Source of the DNA: Litoditis marina
Taxonomy: Eukaryota; Nematoda; Chromadorea; Rhabditida; Rhabditidae
DNA length: 64,000 bases
Assembly: GCA_964036275.1 (NCBI GenBank)
Contig: OZ038435.1
Coordinates: 28,997,521-29,061,520 of the forward strand
Reading direction: 5' to 3'
A program made the position numbers and the translations under genes. Under the pieces are notes generated by a model that was not told where the DNA came from, ran no database searches, and saw nothing but the letters and a program-made list of their open reading frames with translations. Below, in pieces: positions 1 to 10,702 of this stretch (position 1 is the stretch's first letter; each line of letters starts with the position of its first letter).

Positions 1-822
1 GTGGGTGGGTCAAATTTTTTCTACTTAGCGTAGAAAGATGCGCGATTCAAAATGGTTCAAGAAATTGTTCATCTTAAAAAAATTTATTCATTAATTTTTT
101 TGTAACACAATAAATATTGATTTTTGGCCAAAAACGTGTTTCACATAAGGGTCCCCCCTGTGGTGAAAAAACTTTTTTGTCTCCGATTTGGCTGAATTTT
201 GGATATATGTTGGAAAATTGGTTAACTAAGACATTGATCTTGGTGTTAGCAAGAAATAATAATTTTCACGTTTTCACGGTGGAAAATAGTCGATTTTTCA
301 CAGTTTTGAGGTGGCGAGGTTCGGAGCTCTGAAGAAAAGGTTAGAGTTGATGGAATTTGGTTGAGTGAAACAATTTGGAATGTCACGTGTTGTCAGCTAT
401 TCGAAAATGTGAAAACATTTTCACATTTCACATTTTGACCTACTTTTTCAGCAACATTTTCGAAATGGTCCATTTTGGACGGTTTTGATCTACCTGTGAG
501 ATGATGCGTTGACCTTTGATTGCAATTCTTTGATAGAGTGTAGAGAATTATACTGCGGTTAGTTTGACACCTCAAACTTGTCAATCGGTTCACACAAAAC
601 GTTACAGGGATCGTTAGAAGGTCAATTTTGAACACTGACTTTTTGAACCAGCCATCTGGCAGCTTAATGACTTATACCAGCAGGTAGGGCTTAAAGAGTA
701 GATCATTTTTATGAAAAAAACTTTTTCATATCTTCAAAAATGAGCTGGCAAGAGGTTAACGCGCGCCGCCGCCCGCCGGCGCCCGATCATATACCAGCGA
801 GTCAGCCCTCCTCTCTCAGAGT

Positions 823-897
823 CAGAATAGCACCGCTCTTGCGTGTTAGGCTGCAGTCTCAGGACCCGGGTTCGATCCCGGCCGGAGACGGTAGTCT
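823..897 (+). other. tRNA-like module T1
   Basis: An A-box-like stretch near 825 is followed by a well-formed T-arm around 863-882 (CCCGGGTTCGATCCCGG, matching the Pol III B-box GGTTCGANNCC). It is one of six such modules in the element chain, each followed by a related AT-rich segment (TTTTGCAAAA, then CTCATTTTTTGCATTA). A functional anticodon arm is not evident, so this is called a tRNA-derived repeat head, not a tRNA gene. Confidence 0.5.
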
Positions 898-2227
898 AAA
901 AGGGGTTTTGCAAAAGTTTCTCATTTTTTGCATTATTATTTTATGATTATATGTACAAAAGTGAACTTATTAGTATAGTTTACAAGGTTCTAAAGTTATT
1001 TACAACTTTTTTTTCCAATAAAATTCAAAATCCGGCCAAATTCGGAGGTTTGACTCAGGTTTGAAGGGTAGATGAGGGGAATGATCTGAAAATAGAGTGA
1101 TTATAGGGTAACTCGATGCGCTGAACATTTCTAGACTAATTTCAGGACACGTGCTATCACGTGAAACACGTGAGATGCCTTCTTGTGGGCCGAATCCGAA
1201 ATTTTTTTGAAGCCCCAATTAGAAGTGGTGTTGTTGGTGGACGGCCGTGTGGGTTTATGGGTGGGGATATGTGAGTGAAAGTTGTTTCTCCTCCTAGAAA
1301 ACTTCACGGGCTTTCTAATGATGTATCGTGTGAAAAATTTCGTCCACCCAATTTTTCACAAAAAGTTGTAAACCAAAGTTGGCGGGGTCAAATTCACTGA
1401 AGACGAAATTTTGAGCCGGGGTCAACTAGTAAACTAGTTCAAAATGATGGTAGGGGGCTAAAAGTTGGTAACCTAGTATCTTAGGGATCTATGAACATAT
1501 TCTGAAAGTTGTGTGACGATATCTTCAAAACTGCCAAAAAAGTGTGGTTTTTAAGCAACGGTTTTGGTACTTTTTGGGGGTGGCTAAACTTGAAAAACTA
1601 TCCAAACACAATGTTTTGATGCGGAAACTACTGGAATAAGGTTTTCAACTATGGCGAGTCTAAATATGAACATTAAAATGTTATTGGGTGGCTGCAATTA
1701 CACGTAAACGTGGCTGGCTGGCTCAAAGGGTGGCACCAAAGTAAAAGGTGTCAGTTATCGGACCAGCTCAAAATCATTTTCAGAACTCGAGGTATAGTTT
1801 TTCAGAATCAGCGTAAAATTCTGAAACGAATAATTGTTGAGTCGAACAATTTCCACGTGTTTCACGTTTTTCTCAACTTCGGCCCAGAATCTCAAAATGT
1901 GGATTTTTGCCATTTTGAGGCATCTCGTTGGGAGGTTCAAAATAAACGAAAATGGCTGAAACTTGAAACACGTATAGATATGGCCGAGACTAATCCACGC
2001 TGAAAAAATAAACTTCATATCTCAAAAACTGATCGAGATATGCAAGTCGAAAAAATCGATTTTTTCACTTTCTGATGGTTGGTATGGGATGAAAATCGGA
2101 AAAAAAAATATTTTTCCCAAAACATCATAAAATAGTGTAATCAACCACGTAGAATCCGAATATCAATGTTAGATTGCCAAAAAAATGCAGTTCGCACGTG
2201 TCAAATGGTAAATGTGAGCGCTCTCTC

Positions 2228-2254
2228 CTCTATAAAGCTGGGGAGGGGTTTTCG
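2228..2254 (+). other. internal Helitron 5'-end-like sequence
   Basis: TCTATAAAGCTGGGGAGGGG followed by TTTTCG matches the 5' ends at element junctions, but no CTAG precedes it. The same arrangement recurs at 12028, 17849, 21225 and 24602. It probably marks an inner element whose 3' end now serves the composite unit. Confidence 0.5.
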
Positions 2255-2497
2255 TTGGTTTTTTTGACGTGACAGTCTTTAGATGCACCTTGTGAACGGT
2301 GTTATGAACGGATTTCTCTGATTTTTGTTACAAATGTTGTGCAAAGCTCTGGCTACCAGAAAGTGTTTGAATTTTCAGAATATTCCCGTGCGCGGCGCGC
2401 AGCGACGCGTTTCTTTAGGCGCAAACTTGCAAAAATCCTAGAAAAGCGCATTTCACTTGTGCTAATGACTCTTTGCATTACTTTTACTAGGCAAAAA

Positions 2498-2932
2498 GGC
2501 TTAGGCTTAGGCTAACCATGATTCCTAGAAGAGCTGGTTCCACTTTAGTGGCTGGCTCGTTCACTGTATTCTTATCAGATGACAAGGCTTAGGCTTAGGC
2601 TAACCATGATTCCTAGAAGAGCAGATTCCTAGAAGAGCTCGTTCCACTTTAGTGGCTGGCTCGTTCACTGTATTCTTACCAGATGACAAGGCTTAGGCTT
2701 AGGCTAACCATGATTCCTAGAAGAGCTCGTTTCACTTTAGTGGCTGGCTCGTTCACTGTATTCTTACCAGATGACAAGGCTTAGGCTTAGGCTAACCATG
2801 ATTCCTAGAAGAGCTCGTTCCACTTTAGTGGCTGGCTCGTTCACTGTATTCTTACCAGATGACAAGGCTTAGGCTTAGGCTAACCATGATTCCTAGAAGA
2901 GCTCGTTCCACTTTAGTGGCTGGCTCGTTCCA
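2498..2932 (+). repeat. 88-bp tandem array with TTAGGC telomere motif (5 copies)
   Basis: Units begin with GGCTTAGGCTTAGGCTAACC at 2498, 2586, 2690, 2778 and 2866. Spacing is 88 bp except one 104-bp unit, which has a 16-bp internal duplication. Each unit has two perfect copies of the nematode telomere hexamer TTAGGC and a short CCACTTTAGTGG palindrome. Confidence 0.9.
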
Positions 2933-3032
2933 CTAAACTAGTCTGGGGGCCTATAATCACCCGGGGACAGTGGCCTTTTCTCCCCTGGCCGCGCAGCGGC
3001 CAGTAAGTTTGGAAACAGTGGCAACTATCCCT

Positions 3033-4201
3033 GGCCGCGAAGCGGCCTTTTTGCAATTTGGCCGCGCAGCGATGCCCGTTCCCCCACACATTACCCAGGG
3101 CCGCGTAGCGGCCTTTTTGCAATTTGGCCGCGCAGCGATGCCCGTTCCCCCACACATTACCCAGGGCCGCGCAGCGGCCTTTTTGCAATTTGGCCGCGCA
3201 GCGATGCCCGCTCCCCCACACATTACCCAGGGCCGCGAAGCGGCCTTTTTGCAATTTGGCCGCGCAGCGATGCCCGCTCCCCCACACATTACCCAGGGCC
3301 GCGAAGCGGCCTTTTTGCAATTTGGCCGCGCAGCGATGCCCGCTCCCCCACACATTACCCAGGGCCGCGAAGCGGCCTTTTTGCAATTTGGCCGCGCAGC
3401 GATGCCCGCTCCCCCACACATTACCCAGGGCCGCGAAGCGGCCTTTTTGCAATTTGGCCGCGCAGCGATGCCCGTTCCCCCCACACATTACCCAGGGCCG
3501 CGCAGCGGCCTTTTTGCAATTTGGCCGCGCAGCGATGCCCGCTCCCCCACACATTACCCAGGGCCGCGAAGCGGCCTTTTTGCAATTTGGCCGCGCAGCG
3601 ATGCCCGTTCCCCCACACATTACCCAGGGCCGCGCAGCGGCCTTTTTGCAATTTGGCCGCGCAGCGATGCCCGCTCCCCCACACATTACCCAGGGCCGCG
3701 AAGCGGCCTTTTTGCAATTTGGCCGCGCAGCGATGCCCGCTCCCCCACACATTACCCAGGGCCGCGAAGCGGCCTTTTTGCAATTTGGCCGCGCAGCGAT
3801 GCCCGCTCCCCCACACATTACCCAGGGCCGCGAAGCGGCCTTTTTGCAATTTGGCCGCGCAGCGATGCCCGCTCCCCCACACATTACCCAGGGCCGCGAA
3901 GCGGCCTTTTTGCAATTTGGCCGCGCAGCGATGCCCGTTCCCCCCACACATTACCCAGGGCCGCGCAGCGGCCTTTTTGCAATTTGGCCGCGCAGCGATG
4001 CCCGCTCCCCCACACATTACCCAGGGCCGCGAAGCGGCCTTTTTGCAATTTGGCCGCGCAGCGATGCCCGTTCCCCCACACATTACCCAGGGCCGCGCAG
4101 CGGCCTTTTTGCAATTTGGCCGCGCAGCGATGCCCGCTCCCCCACACATTACCCTGGGCCGCGAAGCGGCCTTTTTGCAATTTGGCCGCGCAGCGATGCC
4201 C
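3033..4201 (+). repeat. 65-bp GC-palindrome tandem array, about 18 copies
   Basis: The 65-bp unit starts with GGCCGCG(A/C/T)AGCGGCC, a 6-bp inverted repeat around a 3-base loop. It continues through TTTTTGCAATTT, a second half-palindrome GGCCGCGCAGCG and a C-rich tail ending CACACATTACCCA. A few units are 66 bp because of one extra C. Long frames on both strands (up to about 430 codons) occur only because the monomer has no stop; they have a repeated composition and no start context, so they are not annotated as genes. Confidence 0.92.
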
Positions 4202-4468
4202 GTACCCTACTTACCCGTGGGAACAGTGGCTGCATACCGCCGCGCAGCGGCGCGTCAATCGATAATCGAATAGAGTAGGCGACGCGTAGCGGCGCGTCAA
4301 TCGATAATCGATTAACCTAGGCGACGCGCAGCGGCGCGTCAATCGATAATCGCGATTAACCAAAAATGGTTGTATTTTGAAAAACTTTTTTTATATATAA
4401 TTAATTAATGAAAAAAAAAAGTGGAGAGTGGGAACAGTGGTCCCACAAAAACGATAGTGGCCCGCTAG

Positions 4469-5763
4469 TCTCTATATAATAAAGAGGGGGAGGGGTGTTC
4501 GTGAGGTTTTTGAGGTACTTTTTTTTTGGGCCCGCGTAGCGGGTCCCCTATCTGATGTTTTAATTTAATTCTTTTTAATAATGGATGTAAATATCGTCAT
4601 ATAGAAATATTTTTAAAATGAAAAAAATTTGTTCACGTGAAAATTTTTTATTCACGTGCAAAGGCATGTAATGTCTGCAAAATGTTTCCAAATTCCATTT
4701 GAGTGGGATTTGTGGCTGGCCGGTTGATTTTAGGGTAGGCAAAGTAATTGATAGAATGACCCCCCACGGGGGGCGAATCGGGACCTCCAAAAATTTTATG
4801 CAAATTTTACACGTGACACGTGATAGGGGCACGTGAAGTTTGGGTCCGAAATGGATTTGGTCTCATAACTCGTTTGGGAGTCATTTTTATAAAACGGTGT
4901 AATTATATAAAATGACCCCCCACCTAAAAGGGATCGAATGGTGTGGAAATTTTTGGGGTCACGCACGCGACGCGCGCACGCGACGCGTCAAAATGTAAAA
5001 ATCATCGGATTGACCTGAAAATTTCAGGGATGGGGTTATTGGGTATGGGGATCACGAATATGACCACCTCGTTAAAGGAGACGGAGAGGTCAAAGGTCAA
5101 ATTTTTCAAAATGGCTGAAACTTGGTGGGAAGGGGTAATCGAGTACGGGGATCACGAATATCGACATGGCGTTAAAGGTGGAGGGGGGTCAGAGGTCAAA
5201 TTTTTCAAAGTGGCCGGAAATGGGTGGAAACATTCAGTGGGCACCCTGGTAGGCTTTATTGGCCGCGCAGCGGCCTTTTTGTCGTTCTGGCCGCGCAGCC
5301 ATGCCCGTGCCCCCGCACATTACCCGTGGCCGCGCAGCGGCACAACCAATTTGGCCGCGCAGCGATGCCCGTTCCCCCACACATTACCCAGGGCCGCGAA
5401 GCGGCCGTGTTTAGGAATTTGGCCGCGCAGCGATGCCCGTGCCCCCACGCATTACCCGGTCTACACAGGTAGTTGGCCGCGCAGCGGCCTCACCCGGTCT
5501 ACACGGGTAGGTCAAATGGCCGCGCAGCGGCCTATTGCGGTCTACACGGGTAGGTCAAATGGCCGCGCAGCGGCCTATTGCGGTCTACACTGGTAGATCA
5601 AATGGCCGCGCAGCGGCCCTACTTGGTCTACACGGGTAAATACATTAAACAAGCTCTAACTCGGCTGAAAATGGATGAAATTTTTATAAGTTACTTTAAA
5701 AATGTAGATAAATGAAAAAAAGTTTTATAAACTAAACAACTTGGTCTACAATGGTATCGCTAG
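4469..5763 (+). mobile_element. Helitron-like element E2 (1295 bp)
   Basis: Begins TCTCTATATAATAAAGAGG immediately after the CTAG of E1 and ends GGTATCGCTAG. The right part (about 5260-5630) holds GGCCGCGCAGCGGCC palindromes, first in a 65-67-bp format and then in a GGTCTACAC(G/T)GGTAG-spaced format. No coding capacity is evident. A related body is seen in E3, E4 and E6 (shared ATGACCCCCCAC segments). Confidence 0.65.
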
Positions 5764-7223
5764 TCTCTATATAATAAAGCTGGGGAGGTGTTTTCGTACT
5801 GTTTCTGGGGGTACTTTTTTTCAGGGCCCCCGTAGGGGGTCCCATATCTGTCGGTTTACTCTGAAATTTTAATACAACCATATAAATACCTGGAATTTAA
5901 TTAATATGAAAAAATTTTATAAAAATATTTGACACGCGACGCGTGCGACGCGCGCAAAAACGCGGTGCCTCTGCACTTTTTGCAAAAATCTCATTTGAGC
6001 GCGATTTGTGGCTGGCCGGTGCGAGATGGGGTGGGGGAAGTAATTGATAAAATGACCCCCCACCGGGGGCGGATCGGGACCTCCAAAAATTTTATGCAAA
6101 TTTTACACGTGACACGTGATAGGGGCCCGTGAAGTTTGGGTCCGAAATGCATTTGGTCTCATAACTCGTTTGGGATTGATTTTGGGGGGTCGGTGTAATT
6201 ATATAAAATGACCCCCCACCTAGAAGGGATCTGATGGTGTAGAAATTTTTGAGGTCACGCACGCGACGCGCGCACGCGACGCGTCAAAATACAAAAATCA
6301 TCCGATTGACCTGAAATTTGGCAGGGAGGGGTAATCGAGGGTGCTGATCACGAATATGACCACCTCGTTAAAGGGGACCGAGAGGTCAGAGGTCAAAAAA
6401 TTAAAAATGGCTGAAACTTGGTGGTAAGGGGTAATTGGGTACGGGGATCACGAATATGGACATGGCGTTAAAGGTGGAGGGGGTCAGAGGTCAAATTTTT
6501 CAAAGTGGCCGGAAATGGGTCGAAACATTCAGTGGGCACCCTGGTAGGCTTTATTGGCCGCGCAGCGGCCTTTTTGTCGTTCTGGCCGCGCAGCGATGCC
6601 CGTGCCCCCGCACATTACCCGTGGCCGCGCAGCGGCACAACCAATTTGGCCGCGCAGCGATGTCCGTTCCCCCACACATTACCCAGGGCCGCGAAGCGGC
6701 CGTGTTTAGGAATTTGGCCGCGCAGCGATGCCCGTGCCCCCACACATTACCCAGGGCCGCGAAGCGGCCGTGTTTAGGAATTTGGCCGCGCAGCGATGCC
6801 CGTGCCCCCACTCATTTACCGGTCTACACAGGTAGTTGGCCGCGCAGCGGCCTTACCCGGTCCACACGGGTAGGTCAAATGGCCGCGCAGCGGCCTGTTG
6901 AGGTCTACACTGGTAGATCAAATGGCCGCGCAGCGGCCTGTTGAGGTCTACACTGGTAGATCAAATGGCCGCGCAGCGGCCTATTGCGGTCCACACTGGT
7001 AGATCAAATGGCCGCGCAGCGGCCTGTTGAGGTCTACACTGGTAGATCAAATGGCCGCGCAGCGGCCCTACTTGGTCTACTTGGTCTACACGGGTAGAAC
7101 AACTTTAACAAGCTCTAACTCGGCTGAAAATGGATGAAATTTTTTAAAGTTTTTTAAAAAATGTAGATAAAAGAGAAAAAAGTTTTATAAACACCAGAAC
7201 TTGGTCTACAATGGTATCGCTAG
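5764..7223 (+). mobile_element. Helitron-like element E3 (1460 bp)
   Basis: Begins TCTCTATATAATAAAGCTGG after the CTAG of E2 and ends GGTATCGCTAG. Its body is close to E2 over most of its length. It has more palindrome units (6556-7070), including four or more of the 43-bp unit starting GGTCTACACTGGTAGATC. No coding sequence is seen. Confidence 0.65.
6880..7070 (+). repeat. 43-bp tandem repeat with GC palindrome
   Basis: The unit GGTCTACACTGGTAGATC, then AAAT, then GGCCGCGCAGCGGCC, then TGTTGA has a 43-bp period (starts at 6902 and 6945). Related shorter runs occur in E2 (5500-5620) and E4 (8860-8960). It pairs the same palindrome as the 65-bp array with a different spacer. Confidence 0.75.
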
Positions 7224-9093
7224 TCTTCATATTATAAAGAGGGGGAGGGGTAGTTCGCAGGTTTTTGGGGGTACTTTTTTCTGAGGGCCCCGTAGGGGCC
7301 CTCAAAAACGGCGCAGCCGTTTGAAATTTTAATACATGATGGTAAAAACTTTGAATTTTTAGAATATGTGGTCAGATTTTTTTTTCGTCGCGCGCGCGTC
7401 GCGCGCGACATGCCCAAAGTGGGGGGGCCTCTGCACTTTTGTACTTTTTTTTATAAATCCTTGAATTGTGGCCGGCCGGTTGAATTTAAGGGTAGGGTTC
7501 AATTGGATTATAAGTAGCGCCCCCGGAGGGGGTTCAGAATCTGTCAAAATTTTGGGGTCACGTCGCACGCGACGCGCGTCGCGACGCGTCAAAAAAGTGC
7601 AAAAATCGATTTGACCCCTTTCCGGGCATTTTCAGAAAAAATGAAGTATTACGGAAATGTAGCCCCGGATGAGTTGAGTAACATGGCCAAAGGTCAAATT
7701 TTGACATTTGGTTCCCGCCCGAAAAAATCGATAATAAAATCGATATTTCGGAATTTTTAAAATGGGTTTGATGGGGTGAAATGTAGGTCAGAGGGACCGG
7801 CTCGATGAGATGAGTAATAATTTTTTTGATTTTCGGAAAAATATTTAAATTTGGGCCCGTGAGGGCCCAAAAACCTCGTTTTTTGGCCACATTTTTTTCA
7901 CATAAGGGTCCCCCCCATGGTGCAAAAAATTCATGATCACCGATTTGGCTAATTTTTGGATATATGTTTGGGTGAGGGTCAAAAATGATATGTACCAAGT
8001 TTGAGCGTGAGCGGACCACTTTCACGTGCGTAGCACGTGTTTTTAGGTCGGGCGCGCCAGCGCCCAATCACTTCCCCAGAAGTTAGCTTCTATAAAACCA
8101 TGTACGGATGGCGCAGCTTGATGCGTGCCAGACTGTCGATCCAAGGCTCCCGGGTTCGTTCCCGGCCATGGTCGGAAGTCTGGAGGGGGTTTTGCATTTT
8201 TGTTTAATAATTATACAAGTATAAATAAGGTTATTTGTAGAGTTTACAAGGTCCCAATGTTGTTTACAACTTTAATTTTTATTTATAAAGTTTGTATTTA
8301 TCAATTTATACGAATTTGTTAATTATAGGTTAGAGTTTACCGATTTGCCTGAAACTTGGCACAACTATGTAATCGCCTATGGGGAGTTCGAATATGACCA
8401 TGGCGTTAAAGGAGACGGAGAGGTCAGAGGTCAAATTGTTCAACGTGCTCGGAAATGGTTGGAAACATGGAGTGGGAACACTGGTAGGCTTTATTGGCCG
8501 CGCAGCGGCCTTTTTGTCGTTCTGGCCGCGCAGCGATGCCCCTGCCCCCACACATTACCCGTGGCCGCGCAGCGGCACAGCCAATTTGGCCGCGCAGCGA
8601 TGCCCGTTCCCCCACACATTACCCAGGGCCGCGAAGCGGCCGTGTTTAGGAATTTGGCCGCGCAGCGATGCCCGTTCCCCCACACATTACCCAGGGCCGC
8701 GAAGCGGCCGTGTTTAGGAATTTGGCCGCGCAGCGATGCCCGTTCCCCCCCACATTACCCAGGGCCGCGAAGCGGCCGTGTTTAGGAATTTGGCCGCGCA
8801 GCGATGCCCGTGCCCCCACGCATTACCCGGTCTACACAGGTAGTTGGCCGCGCAGCGGCCTATTGCGGTCTACACGGGTAGGTCAAATGGCCGCGCAGCG
8901 GCCTATTGCGGTCTACACTGGTAGATCAAATGGCCGCGCAGCGGCCCTACTTGGTCCACACGGGTACACTTCTCTAAACAAGCTCTAACTCGGCTGAAAA
9001 TGGATGAAATTTTTATAAGTTTTTTAAAAATGTAGATAAAAGAGAAAAAAAGTTTTATAATAACTCATACTTGGTCTACAATGGTATCGCTAG
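7224..9093 (+). mobile_element. Helitron-like element E4 (1870 bp)
   Basis: Begins TCTTCATATTATAAAGAGG after the CTAG of E3 and ends GGTATCGCTAG. The left half contains a segment (about 7880-8010) that is homologous, in inverted orientation, to the 149-bp satellite monomer. This is followed by tRNA-like module T2 and the palindrome array (8494-8960). No convincing reading frame is present. Confidence 0.65.
8097..8172 (+). other. tRNA-like module T2, 76-nt span
   Basis: This is the best-formed of the tRNA-like modules. ACCATG at 8097-8102 pairs perfectly with CATGGT at 8167-8172, as an acceptor stem would, over a span of 76 nt. The A-box region reads TGGCGCAGCTTGATGCG, and the T-arm CCGGGTTCGTTCCCGG matches the B-box closely. 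The central arm does not fold into a clear anticodon stem-loop, so a tRNA-derived SINE head or pseudo-tRNA is preferred to an active tRNA. Confidence 0.5.
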
Positions 9094-9943
9094 TCTCTAT
9101 ATAATAAAGCTGGTAAGGGGTTTTCGCCCGATTTTTGGTGTACTTTTTTTTTCGCGACGCGTAGCGTCGCGACCTTTCGACGGATTTTGCTAATTCTTTC
9201 CAAAAAGTTTGTAAACTATCTATATTTTAATATTATGTAAACAAAATTTTGTCACGTGTCACACGTGTCACGTTATTCACGCGTGAACGCATGTAAAAAT
9301 TTCAAAAATTCCTGTGTTTCATATGCATCGGTGGCTGGCGCCTGGCGCGTTCGAGATATGGCCTCGGTGCAATTATGTAAAATGACCCCCCACTGGAGAC
9401 GAATCGGGAAATGCAGGAAAGTCGGCGGGGGATTGCACGCGACGCGCGGCGCGACGCGTCAAAAAGTGCAAAAAATGCTCCAAAACACGTATTTTTGGAT
9501 TTGCTCGCTTCGCGTTGAGAATTGAATCTGGGAAGTACGAAAAATGAAAAATTTATTGTGCGCCTTGGAATTCTGAGTCGATTGGTGCCAATTGCGCACG
9601 ACCGGACCGATTGAGCAAATCGTGGCGTGTGTTTGAAGTTTCGTGCATTTTTCCGTTTTGAAGAGATGGCTGGACGGAATTGGCTGAATTTTGGATATTT
9701 GTTGGGGTTAAATGAGAAAATACAAATGGCATTAAAAAAATTTTGATTCTTCAATTTTATCGATTTTTTGGAGGTCAAACGTGTTTTGACCTACCACGGG
9801 CTGGTGGGTAGGTCGAATGTTTTTTACTTAGCGCAGAAAGATGCGCAATTCGAAATGGTTCAAGGAATTGTTTATCTCAAAACTTTTTATTCATTAGTTT
9901 TTTTGTAACGCAATAAATATTGATTTTTGGCCAAAAACGTGTT

Positions 9944-9973
9944 TCACCACAGGTAGGGACCTGTGGTGAAAAA
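9944..9973. repeat. perfect palindrome replacing a repeat core
   Basis: TTTCACCACAGGT, a 4-base spacer AGGG, then ACCTGTGGTGAAA form a perfect 13-bp inverted repeat. The E1 counterpart (about 139-170) instead reads TTTCACATAAGGGTCCC and is not palindromic on its left side. Confidence 0.7.
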
Positions 9974-10625
9974 ACTTTTTTGTCTCCGATTTGGCTGAAT
10001 TTTGGATATATGTTGTGAAATGGGTTAACTAAGACATTCATCGTAGTTTTAGCGAGAAAAAATAATTTTCACGTTTTCACGACCGAAAATAGTCGATTTT
10101 TCACAATTTCAAGGTGCCGCGGTTCGGAGCTTCGGAGAAGTGGTGAGAGTTGGTGGAATGAAGTCGAGTAAAACAATTTTGGATGTCAAATGTTGTCAGC
10201 TACTCAAAAATGTAATAACATTCATACATTTCACAATTTGACCTACTTTTTCAGCAACGTTTTCAAAATGGTCTAATTTGGACGGTTTTGATCTACCTGT
10301 GAGGTGTTGACTTGACCTTTGATCACAATTCTTTGATAGAATGTAGAGAATTATACTGCGGTTAGTTTGACACCTCAAACTTGTCAATCGGTTCACACAA
10401 AACTTCAGAATAACAGTTAGAAGGTCGATTTTGAACATTGACTTCACGAACCAGCCATCTGGCAGCTTAATGATCTATACCAGCAGGTAGAGCTCGAAGA
10501 GTAGATCATTTTTATAAAAAAAACTTTTCCATATCTTCAAAAATGAGCTGGCAAGAGGTTAACGCGCGCCGCCACCCGCCGGCGCCCTATCACTTCCCCA
10601 GAAGTAAGCTGCCTAATTTCGAGTG

Positions 10626-10702
10626 CAGATGGTGCAGCGATTGCGTGCCAGACTGTCGGTCCAAGGGTCACGGGTTCTATCCCCGCCGAGGTCGGTAGTC
10701 TG
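10626..10702 (+). other. tRNA-like module T3
   Basis: GATGGTGCAGCGATTGCG resembles an A-box/D-arm, and GGGTTCTATCCCC is a degenerate B-box T-arm. It closely matches T2 in the first half (GCGTGCCAGACTGTCG) but sits in E5 at the position where E1 carries T1, so the head type was exchanged between otherwise collinear copies. Confidence 0.45.

Larger units (their letters stand above)
1..4468 (+). mobile_element. Helitron-like element E1, 5'-truncated by window edge
   Basis: The element ends at 4468 with GTGGCCCGCTAG, directly followed by the TC start of the next element. Just before the end is a subterminal hairpin with GTGGGA/TCCCAC arms. Its order matches element E5 with an offset of about 9.8 kb (base 1 corresponds to 9804), so roughly 0.7 kb of its left end lies outside the window. 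It contains a tRNA-like module near 823, an internal 5'-end-like sequence at 2228, the 88-bp TTAGGC array and the 18-copy 65-bp array. No transposase frame is visible. The Helitron assignment rests on the TC start, CTAG end and hairpin and is an inference. Confidence 0.6.

Noticed and set aside
2913..4278. Overlapping frames of 98-431 codons on both strands with repeated APPHITQGREAAFLQFGRA-type peptides
   Set aside because: They follow the 65-bp array exactly. All frames and both strands are open because the monomer has no stop codon. No splice sites, start context or family match is present.
8097..8172. A functional tRNA gene
   Set aside because: The acceptor-like stem and T-arm are good, but no convincing anticodon stem-loop could be drawn by eye, and the module recurs as part of a repeat family.
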